A DNA stretch of 48,349 bases. Source: Bacteroidota bacterium. Its GTDB lineage: Bacteria > Bacteroidota > Bacteroidia > B-17B0 > Aurantibacillaceae. The stretch spans positions 1 to 48,349 of the forward strand of contig OMJH01000081.1 of NCBI GenBank assembly GCA_900299295.1. The letters run 5' to 3'. Below are positions 41,596 to 48,349 of the stretch, piece by piece. Within the stretch, counting starts at the first letter, position 1. Each line of letters opens with the position of its first letter. The notes beneath the pieces are model-generated. The model ran no database searches. It was not told where the DNA came from and saw only the letters and a program-made list of their open reading frames with translations. The position numbers and the translations under genes were made by a program.

Positions 41596-42867
41596 ATGAA
41601 AACAGACGTTTTGTTAGGCCTTCAATGGGGTGATGAAGGAAAAGGAAAAATTGTGGATGTGCTGACTCCAAACTATGATATTATTGCAAGATTTCAAGGC
41701 GGGCCCAACGCAGGTCATACGCTGGAGTTCAACGGAAAAAAACATGTACTCCACACAATTCCCAGCGGTATATTTCGTGACAACAACATAAACATCATCG
41801 GAAATGGTGTTGTTATCGATCCGATAATTTTTAAAAAAGAAACAGACGCCCTGCGCGAAAAATTCGGCTTATCAAATGAGCTGCTTCGAAAAAAACTGCT
41901 TATTTCAACCCGTGCTCATCTTATCCTCCCAACTCATATTTTTTTGGATAAGGCTTCTGAAGCCTCCAAAGGAGAAAGTAAAATCGGAAGTACTCAAAAA
42001 GGAATCGGCCCAACCTACATGGATAAAACAGGAAGGAACGGATTGCGCATTGGCGATATTTTGGCTCCAGATTTTAAAGCACGTTATGATTTTCTTGTCA
42101 ACAAACATAAACAAATGCTGGCCTGGCATCAGTTTGATTACGACTTAAGCGAAATTGAAAAAATGTGGTTCGAAGGAATTGAAAACCTTAAGCAACTCGA
42201 ATTTATTGAAAGTGAGCATTACCTGAATGAGGCAATGGCCGGCGGAAAAAAAATTCTTGCTGAAGGTGCTCAAGGTTCATTATTGGATATTGATTTTGGA
42301 ACCTACCCGTTCGTAACCTCATCAAATACAGTTACTGCAGGCGCATGCACAGGTTTAGGCGTGGCTCCCGGAAAAATCGGTAAAGTAATTGGGATTTTCA
42401 AGGCATATTGTACGCGTGTTGGAAGCGGTCCTTTTCCTAGCGAACTCAATAACGAAACCGGCGAGCAAATGCGTAAAATTGGAAACGAATTTGGTTCTAC
42501 AACCGGTCGCGCAAGACGCTGCGGATGGCTTGATCTTCCTGCGTTGAAATATGCAATCATGATCAACGGCGTTACCGAATTAATGATGATGAAAGCCGAT
42601 GTTTTGAATTCGTTTTCTGAAATTCAGGTTTGCACTTCATACACTTACAAAGGAAAAAAAATCGATCATCTTCCCTACTCCATCGACCCAAAAGAACTCA
42701 GTGCGAATTATGAAACATTGAAGGGATGGAACACAGAATTATATAATACTAAACAATTACCCTCCGATTTACTAAACTATATTTCATATATTGAAAAAAA
42801 TACCGGAGTTCCTATAAGTATTGTTTCTGTTGGTCCTGACAGAGAACAAACTATTCTTCGGAATTGA
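41596..42867 (+). CDS. purA: Adenylosuccinate synthetase
   Basis: PurA uses GTP to join IMP and aspartate on the way to AMP. The 423-residue protein has the P-loop-like GDEGKGK (12-18, catalytic Asp13), His41 in GPNAGHTL, GAQGSLLDIDFGTYPFVTSS and TGRARRCGWLD. In E. coli ppGpp inhibits PurA; that its gene is next to rsh is consistent with linked control but does not show it. It is convergent with pyrG, 60 bases away, where no clear terminator is visible. Confidence 0.98.
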   Translation: MKTDVLLGLQWGDEGKGKIVDVLTPNYDIIARFQGGPNAGHTLEFNGKKHVLHTIPSGIFRDNNINIIGNGVVIDPIIFKKETDALREKFGLSNELLRKKLLISTRAHLILPTHIFLDKASEASKGESKIGSTQKGIGPTYMDKTGRNGLRIGDILAPDFKARYDFLVNKHKQMLAWHQFDYDLSEIEKMWFEGIENLKQLEFIESEHYLNEAMAGGKKILAEGAQGSLLDIDFGTYPFVTSSNTVTAGACTGLGVAPGKIGKVIGIFKAYCTRVGSGPFPSELNNETGEQMRKIGNEFGSTTGRARRCGWLDLPALKYAIMINGVTELMMMKADVLNSFSEIQVCTSYTYKGKKIDHLPYSIDPKELSANYETLKGWNTELYNTKQLPSDLLNYISYIEKNTGVPISIVSVGPDREQTILRN

Positions 42868-42927
42868 TTGACAGCCAACTTTGATATTCCTCTTGCAAAG
42901 AAACAGTAATTATTTATTATCTTATTT

Positions 42928-44532
42928 CTACCGCTTCATCGCCGCCTCAACAAATCCTAAAAATAATGGATGAGGTTTAGTAACCGTACTTTTATATTCC
43001 GGATGAAACTGAACGCCCACAAACCACGGATGATTGGGTAATTCAATAATCTCTACCAAGTCAGCGACAGGATTCATACCCGACAATATCATTCCTGCAT
43101 TGGTGAACTTTGACTTGTATTCGTTGTTGAACTCATAACGATGCCGATGCCTTTCCATAATTTCAGACTTACCATAAACAGTTCTTGCAATAGTTCCCTC
43201 TTCCAGTCTGCAAGCATAGGCACCCAGACGCATAGTTCCTCCCATGTTCACAATGCTCTTTTGGGTTTCAAGTATATCAATTACAGGGTTTGAAGTAGCC
43301 GGATTCATTTCCCGACTATGTGCGTCTGATAAGCCAATTACATTACGCGCAAATTCAATAACGGCACATTGCATACCGAGACAAATTCCTAAAAACGGAA
43401 TCTGATTTTCACGGGCATATTTTATTGCCAGTATTTTGCCTTCAATTCCACGGTTACCAAAACCGGGAGCAACTAAAATTCCTTTCAGTCCTTTAAATTT
43501 TTCTCCAATTACCTCCTCGGTTAAACTTTCTGAATGAATCCACTCCAGTTTAACCTTACACTCTTTCTGAGCACCGGCATGAATAAACGCCTCTGAAATT
43601 GATTTGTAAGAATCCTTCAATTCGACATATTTTCCCACCAGACCAATTTTGATTTCATTTTTAGGATGATTGAGCCGGTTAATAAATTCACGCCATGCAT
43701 CCAAATTATGCGAGGTAGTTTCATTTACACCCAGCTTCTTTAAAACAACTTCATCCAGTTTTTCCTTGTCCATCAACAAAGGGACTTCATATATTGAACT
43801 CGCATCACGTGCTTCAATTACGGCTTCCGGTGCGACATTACAAAACAATGCAATCTTTCGCTTCAATTCCTTCGCTATTTTATGTTCAGCCCTACAAACC
43901 AGAATATCGGGCTGTACACCACTTTCCAATAACATTTTAACTGAATGCTGTGTAGGCTTCGTTTTCAATTCACCGGTAGTAGACAAATAAGGTAAGAGCG
44001 TTAAATGAACCACAACACAATCATGTCCCAACTCCCATTTTAACTGCCGCACTGCCTCAATATAAGGTAGGGATTCAATATCACCGACAGTTCCTCCTAT
44101 TTCTGTAATAACGAACTGGTATTTACCTGTTTTTCCGAGAACTTTGATGCGATTTTTTATTTCATCAGTAATATGTGGAATTACCTGCACTGTCTTACCC
44201 AGAAATTCACCCTTGCGTTCCTTCTCAATTACGCTTTGGTAAATTCTTCCTGTAGTAACGTTATTCGCCTGTGAAGTTGGAACTCCTAAAAACCTTTCGT
44301 AATGACCCAAATCAAGATCTGTTTCCGCACCATCATCCGTCACATAACATTCCCCGTGCTCATAAGGATTAAGTGTTCCCGGATCCACGTTTATGTATGG
44401 ATCAAGTTTCTGTATGGTAACAGAGTATCCACGACTTTGTAAAAGTTTAGCCAAACTGGCTGAAATGATCCCTTTTCCCAACGAAGATGTGACTCCGCCG
44501 GTAACAAAGATGTATTTGGTTTTGGAAGGCAT
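42928..44532 (-). CDS. pyrG: CTP synthase
   Basis: PyrG aminates UTP to CTP with glutamine. The 534-residue protein has the synthetase domain (1-265; [36 protein letters not shown]) and a C-terminal class I glutaminase domain with catalytic Cys384 (GICLGMQC), and the His/Glu pair in [15 protein letters not shown] is the lid motif. Length is normal. The ATG at 44532 begins [13 protein letters not shown], the normal N-terminus. Confidence 0.98.
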   Translation of the reverse strand: MPSKTKYIFVTGGVTSSLGKGIISASLAKLLQSRGYSVTIQKLDPYINVDPGTLNPYEHGECYVTDDGAETDLDLGHYERFLGVPTSQANNVTTGRIYQSVIEKERKGEFLGKTVQVIPHITDEIKNRIKVLGKTGKYQFVITEIGGTVGDIESLPYIEAVRQLKWELGHDCVVVHLTLLPYLSTTGELKTKPTQHSVKMLLESGVQPDILVCRAEHKIAKELKRKIALFCNVAPEAVIEARDASSIYEVPLLMDKEKLDEVVLKKLGVNETTSHNLDAWREFINRLNHPKNEIKIGLVGKYVELKDSYKSISEAFIHAGAQKECKVKLEWIHSESLTEEVIGEKFKGLKGILVAPGFGNRGIEGKILAIKYARENQIPFLGICLGMQCAVIEFARNVIGLSDAHSREMNPATSNPVIDILETQKSIVNMGGTMRLGAYACRLEEGTIARTVYGKSEIMERHRHRYEFNNEYKSKFTNAGMILSGMNPVADLVEIIELPNHPWFVGVQFHPEYKSTVTKPHPLFLGFVEAAMKR

Positions 44533-44603
44533 ACAGCTTGAAAAAACTGTTTGCTAAGATAATTATTTCGCCAATCTTTCTCGAAGAATGTTATTGACAA
44601 AAT

Positions 44604-44626
44604 AAAAAAACTGAAATTAATCTTCA
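44604..44626 (-). terminator. Weak intrinsic terminator of the rRNA methyltransferase gene
   Basis: CTGAA (44611-44615) and TTCAG (44622-44626) pair on either side of 6 bases, overlapping the stop codon of the methyltransferase gene. On the minus strand seven T follow (A run 44604-44610). Confidence 0.55.
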
Positions 44627-45972
44627 GCTTTCAGAATACGAAAATTGCGGGGGTAATAGTTATTTATCCGGTTTCCAACCCCTTTTATCCAGCCAAGGTT
44701 AAAATTTTTGTAACTAACCAAATTCCATCCACTCACGTTAAAATCAATTTTCATATCCATTTTCCGAAGAAACCGAATCGCTTGTTCATGACTAACATGA
44801 ACCGATTTATAGGAACTGCAAAGCGATGGAATCATTGCCAACGCATGATCCGGGATAAACTCATCATGAATCAGTTTTCCGGCTTTACAACCGGCATGCA
44901 AAACAAATAATCTTTCACTCAATGAAGCAATGGCATTTTTAAATGCTCGCGGCAGTATCAGAATTTCGTCTCTGAAAACAGTAGCCTCTTGCCAATCGCC
45001 CAAACTGACTTTTGAATAAAAATCGCTGTTTTTTTTAACTGGCTGAAATAAACTTTTCTTTTCAGGTCTGTCACGATGCCTTATTTCGCCGTTAGGCTTT
45101 CGTAAAACGCAAAGAAAAAAACCTTCCCCTCTTGCTTTTCCCGGGTAAAAGCGATAGCCTTCAGCACCATACTTTTCACCGACAGAAACAACTATTCCCC
45201 AATCGGGTTGAACCGGCACTTTTACTGTTTCTAATCCGAATTCAGCAATCATCCAATCCACATTCGTTTCATTTTCTTCTTCACTATAGGAGCAAGTTGA
45301 ATAAATGAAATAACCTCCGGGATTTAATGCATCCATACAATCTGCCACAATACGACGCTGGCGAAGTGCACAATGCGCAACCTGTTCCTGGCTCCATTCA
45401 TTCATCGCCTGCGGATCTTTACGAAAAAGGCCGGACCCTGAGCAAGGAACATCAGCAAGAATAAGATCAAAAAAATTTGGCAGTTGTGAAAAGCGTGAAG
45501 GATCAGCATTCGTTACCAACGTATTTTGCGGATTCCATTTAATTATGTTCTCTGATAATATGGCTGCACGCTGTTTCACCACTTCGTTAGAAACCAGAAT
45601 CCCATTTTCACCTATAAACGAGGAAAGGATTGTGGATTTACCTCCCGGGGCACCGCATAGATCAAGGGCAAATACGTTTTCAGGTAATTCATTCAGAAAA
45701 TTCAAAGCATGTTCAAGAAACATAGAAGAGGGTTCCTGAACGTAATAAGCACCGGCATGCCAAAAAGGATCGAATACAAAGTCAGGACGGGAAGCAAGAT
45801 AAAAAGCATGGGAGGCCCATGGAATTTTTTGTTCGTTATTAAATTTCTCGATCGGCTTAAACGGATTAATTCGCAGCGCGGACTCAGGGCTAAATTCATG
45901 CGCTTGCTTAAAAGATGCCTTATCAAATCCGTTGGCTTTTGAAATACAAGAAAGAAATCCTTTTGGAAACAC
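44617..45972 (-). CDS. rRNA 5-methylcytosine methyltransferase, RsmF/NOP2 type
   Basis: An S-adenosylmethionine-dependent RNA m5C methyltransferase of 451 residues. Motifs: AdoMet site ALDLCGAPGGKSTIL, Cys177 in ADVPCSGSGLF, and catalytic Cys227 in YSTCSYSEEENE, the pair used by m5C enzymes. The C-terminal part (about 290-451) is like the RsmF PUA-type extension. The start is GTG at 45972, 2 bases after the SiaC stop, and MFPKGFLSCI fits the family N-terminus. The target is probably 16S rRNA; that is family inference. Confidence 0.9.
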   Translation of the reverse strand: MFPKGFLSCISKANGFDKASFKQAHEFSPESALRINPFKPIEKFNNEQKIPWASHAFYLASRPDFVFDPFWHAGAYYVQEPSSMFLEHALNFLNELPENVFALDLCGAPGGKSTILSSFIGENGILVSNEVVKQRAAILSENIIKWNPQNTLVTNADPSRFSQLPNFFDLILADVPCSGSGLFRKDPQAMNEWSQEQVAHCALRQRRIVADCMDALNPGGYFIYSTCSYSEEENETNVDWMIAEFGLETVKVPVQPDWGIVVSVGEKYGAEGYRFYPGKARGEGFFLCVLRKPNGEIRHRDRPEKKSLFQPVKKNSDFYSKVSLGDWQEATVFRDEILILPRAFKNAIASLSERLFVLHAGCKAGKLIHDEFIPDHALAMIPSLCSSYKSVHVSHEQAIRFLRKMDMKIDFNVSGWNLVSYKNFNLGWIKGVGNRINNYYPRNFRILKAED

Positions 45973-45974
45973 GC

Positions 45975-46373
45975 CTAGGATAAAACAAACGAAAATTCCT
46001 TTACGGAATGCAAAGACATCGGAACACCTGATATTTCCTGAAAAAGCTCACCTTGATTTTGCAAATCAGGATCATCCTCCTCATAAAACCAATTTACATG
46101 AATAGAATTTCCCGATTCGTGTATTTCATGAAATTTTTTAAAAATATCCAAAATCAACTTTGACGAACTCGTGTTAAAATACTCCAGACTTACATTAACA
46201 ATCGTGTTTTTAGCCGGAGATGATTTGTATTCATCAATCCATTCCAAAACCGGTGAATAAAAATCGATCGTATTCTCCGGTAATGAGCGTCCAAAAATTT
46301 CAAATACTCCTGAATCAGGATTAAAATCAATTGTTGGGAATTTTAAATTTCCCTTTACAAGCATTTTTTCCAT
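45975..46373 (-). CDS. SiaC-family regulatory phosphoprotein (DUF1987)
   Basis: The 132-residue protein matches SiaC (DUF1987): TIDFNPDSGVFEIFGRSLPE, SPVLEWIDEYK, and YFNTSSSKLILDIF. Thr68 in the NTSSS motif falls at the same residue number as the threonine phosphorylated in Pseudomonas SiaC, which controls a diguanylate cyclase through the kinase SiaB and the PP2C phosphatase SiaA. Here it sits 46 bases after a membrane protein with a degenerate SpoIIE/PP2C domain and 2 bases before the rRNA methyltransferase gene. No SiaB kinase or diguanylate cyclase is present. Confidence 0.9.
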   Translation of the reverse strand: MEKMLVKGNLKFPTIDFNPDSGVFEIFGRSLPENTIDFYSPVLEWIDEYKSSPAKNTIVNVSLEYFNTSSSKLILDIFKKFHEIHESGNSIHVNWFYEEDDPDLQNQGELFQEISGVPMSLHSVKEFSFVLS

Positions 46374-46419
46374 AAATGAAAATTGAATTACTAAAATACA
46401 ATATAATTTAATAATACAA

Positions 46420-48261
46420 TTAAATTACCGGGATTTTAACCCATACCCCAGTTATATCTTTGATACTCTGAAGCTGCTCATCTATATCCGTATTTGGGTC
46501 TGTTACTATTTCAGTCAAAATTCGCGCAGCGGTTTCATTGCCATTAGTAGAAATTCCGATACGGGAAGTTGCCGATAAAATAGATGAACTTATTGATTGA
46601 GTTATTTGACTTCCTTTTTTACCGTCGAAAATAAATAACGGATTGCCATGAAACGAAAATTCGATAGTGCGATTTTCGCGATTCAATTTTAATATTGAAA
46701 AATTAACCTCCGGAAAATTAGCCATTTTAATTTGAAGCAAAAAACCATCTCGTATTCTTTCTATCGACCGATTTTTCTTATCTGACATCACAGTTATAGC
46801 TATTTGTTGCAGCCAAAGATTATCAAGCGCCGATTCTAAGTAATTATTTGTTACAGCCCCAAACAAAATGAAAATTTCCGAAGACTCACCCACTCCGCTT
46901 AATTCAGCGTCCCCTTTCGCAGCAAACATTTTTCCTGGTTTGAGCAAACGTAATTCCGAACATGCAAAAAAATGATAATATAACCCATTAAGGGCTAAAG
47001 CCTGAAAAGTTGCCTCAGGATACAATCGCTTAAACATACCTTCAGAATCGTGATATACCGTCTGCAAGTCGTTCAGTCGTTTCAATAAACCTGATACATC
47101 TTGTTTTGATTGTTCGATTAATTCGTTTAATGCCTTTATTTTACTCTTTAAAACTGCACCTTCCTTTTCATTTTGCAGATTATACTTAATTAATTCATCC
47201 GAACTTGTAACAAACTCCGTAATTTGTTCTTGCAGTTCCTCAATTTCCAACATTAATTTTTTCTCCGAATCAGCTTTCACGCCTAACCTTTTACGAAAAC
47301 GCATGGAACGGAAAAAATAAAACGCAAAAAAGAAAATGAAAATAAAAACTAGTAGCAATAAAAATAACCTTCGCGTAAATCCCGCCTGCTCAATTTTGCT
47401 TATCTCTGATTTATTTTGATTTAATAATTCATTCAAACTTTTCTGTTGGGCCAAATCAGCAGATTTCCGTATAATTTCAATAGCTTTTAAACGTGCACTC
47501 TTCAATTCATTTTCTGATTTTAATTCTAAGGAATCCAAATCCGCTTTTAACCAAGAAACCATTCGTGCGTCATGAACCGATTCACATAGAGCCATAAAAA
47601 TACCCCTCGATTTCACCTGAATTTCTAAATCACCAATTGAATCCGCAAGATGAACGGCATCTCTCAAATAACCATAACTGATTGAATTAAAGCCTAAGCG
47701 ATGTGCTGTTTCAGCAAGAGCCAGGCTGGTCTCAAATTGAAGTTGAACAAAGCCGTTTTGTTTTGCCGTTAAGAATATTTTCTCAAATTCTTTAAAAACA
47801 ATTAATGATGGCTTTTCTAATTTTTTTTGCCAAAAAACAGAATAGAAATACCACAAACTTGAAGTATCTGTCAAATCAACATGAATAAATATTTCAATTG
47901 TTTTCCTGATTGAAATAGTATCCGATTTCAGATCGTTCAGTTCAAGAACCTTTTGAAACGATTGAAAAAAAAGTTCCGTGCTTTTTGTTTTATAAGTATT
48001 TAAAAAAACTGAATTGAAATTCGATAGGGCAGAATCGACTTGACCTGTTTTCATGTAGATTATACCTTTCTGAAACAGTAATGAATTCATCGTTTCCGGT
48101 GAATTCGTTTGATCTTTAATTTTAAAATTCAAAATCTGCTTAGCAGAAGCTTCATCCTCAAGAATAAGATATGCGTTAATTAATGAATCGTTTAAAATTT
48201 GGGATTTCAGGAAATTTCCTGTAAACAAATTAAAAGTGAGGATTAAAAATAAATATCGCAT
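46420..48261 (-). CDS. TPR-TM-coiled-coil protein with a degenerate SpoIIE/PP2C-like C-terminus
   Basis: The 613-residue protein has a signal peptide (1-20), TPR-like helical repeats (about 25-250; FQKGIIYMKTGQVDSALSNF, ETSLALAETAHRLGF), a helix, one membrane segment (about 297-318), a coiled coil (about 325-415), and a C-terminal domain (about 420-613). The C-terminus resembles SpoIIE in VNFSILKLNRENRTIEFSFHGNP and the final IKDITGVWVKI, but the metal motifs are lost: no SGDFYW block, FGAVTNNYLESALD where DCTGHG is expected, and only one Asp where active members have two. It looks like a pseudophosphatase. The sensing N-terminus with TPR inside the periplasm and the neighbour SiaC suggest a regulatory partner. 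Confidence 0.8.
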   Translation of the reverse strand: MRYLFLILTFNLFTGNFLKSQILNDSLINAYLILEDEASAKQILNFKIKDQTNSPETMNSLLFQKGIIYMKTGQVDSALSNFNSVFLNTYKTKSTELFFQSFQKVLELNDLKSDTISIRKTIEIFIHVDLTDTSSLWYFYSVFWQKKLEKPSLIVFKEFEKIFLTAKQNGFVQLQFETSLALAETAHRLGFNSISYGYLRDAVHLADSIGDLEIQVKSRGIFMALCESVHDARMVSWLKADLDSLELKSENELKSARLKAIEIIRKSADLAQQKSLNELLNQNKSEISKIEQAGFTRRLFLLLLVFIFIFFFAFYFFRSMRFRKRLGVKADSEKKLMLEIEELQEQITEFVTSSDELIKYNLQNEKEGAVLKSKIKALNELIEQSKQDVSGLLKRLNDLQTVYHDSEGMFKRLYPEATFQALALNGLYYHFFACSELRLLKPGKMFAAKGDAELSGVGESSEIFILFGAVTNNYLESALDNLWLQQIAITVMSDKKNRSIERIRDGFLLQIKMANFPEVNFSILKLNRENRTIEFSFHGNPLFIFDGKKGSQITQSISSSILSATSRIGISTNGNETAARILTEIVTDPNTDIDEQLQSIKDITGVWVKIPVI

Positions 48262-48281
48262 TCAAAATGACGTTAAGAAAA

Positions 48282-48349
48282 TTACCCCTCGCTTCTCTTT
48301 GACTTTAGTTTTACAAGTTGTGAACGCAACGCGTCAGTACTTAAATCTA
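48282..48349 (-). CDS. Possible 3' end of a gene entering from the right edge
   Basis: On the minus strand a frame with no stop reads DLSTDALRSQLVKLKSKRSEG and ends at TAA (48284..48282), 21 bases before the ATG of the SpoIIE-like gene. The charged C-terminus looks protein-like, but 22 codons give little evidence. If real, it is upstream in the same direction and could be cotranscribed with the SiaC unit. Product not recognised. Confidence 0.35.
   Translation of the reverse strand, partial: DLSTDALRSQLVKLKSKRSEG

Overview
The window looks like a chromosomal segment of a low-GC Bacteroidota bacterium. The evidence is direct: secreted proteins end in type IX secretion (T9SS) sorting domains of both kinds (type A and the gliding-motility-associated CHU_C type), there is a SusC-like/OMP beta-barrel receptor with a CarboxypepD_reg domain, a GSIII glutamine synthetase, an atpD-atpC pair split from the rest of the ATP synthase operon, DUF4199/DUF4293/DUF1987/DUF2007 proteins, and many Bacteroidota-type -7 boxes (TAnnTTTG) just before start codons. 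I cannot assign a genus. No phage, transposon, CRISPR array or obvious genomic island was seen; this is mostly core genome with some accessory surface and signalling genes.

Layout. 1-4541: response regulator, histidine kinase and outer-membrane receptor on the minus strand, with a tandem TTAAGA site at the promoter. 4669-7128: GSIII glutamine synthetase followed by tRNA-Leu(GAG) and a strong terminator; the glnN leader carries two identical A8G6 tracts, one next to the -7 box. 7141-8524: DUF2007 protein, a membrane-anchor ORF and a PAS ORF that look like one gene split by a frameshift. 8595-9302: 2-Cys peroxiredoxin. 9314-13088: a polyhydroxyalkanoate (PHA) cluster, phaJ-phaB divergent from phaE-phaC, with a perfect 12-bp terminator-like hairpin between phaE and phaC. 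13103-13209: SRP RNA on the minus strand. 13295-21886: dolichol-phosphate-mannose-synthase-like glycosyltransferase, a propeller/SpoIIE protein with an apparent internal deletion, Nif3-like protein, coiled-coil zinc-ribbon protein, Rho, DUF4199 and ACP phosphodiesterase. 21911-25459: a Gly-X-Y-rich exported protein and a PKD/CHU_C T9SS cargo. 25461-28381: atpDC and a T9SS type A cargo. 28478-38716: ribF, LRR protein, DUF4293, NUDIX, ispH, NarL-type regulator, rnz, a second T9SS type A protein, STAS protein, pyrB, a NamZ/DUF1343 protein and an FtsX-type permease. 38774-44532: rsh (RelA/SpoT), Fur-family regulator, purA and pyrG. 44604-48349: rRNA methyltransferase, SiaC (DUF1987), and a TPR-TM-coiled-coil protein whose C-terminus looks like an inactive PP2C/SpoIIE domain.

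How the genes fit together. PhaB makes (R)-3-hydroxybutyryl-CoA, PhaJ feeds in (R)-hydroxyacyl-CoA from beta-oxidation, and PhaE/PhaC polymerise it, so carbon storage is the clearest metabolic theme. Stringent-response synthetase, PurA, PyrB and PyrG put nucleotide control nearby. The most unusual signal is a set of partner-switching-type parts: two SpoIIE-family proteins that both appear to lack metal-binding residues, one STAS antagonist and one SiaC protein with the phosphorylatable threonine at position 68. SiaC sits directly beside the pseudophosphatase, which suggests a Sia-like switch that differs from the SiaABCD system of Pseudomonas.
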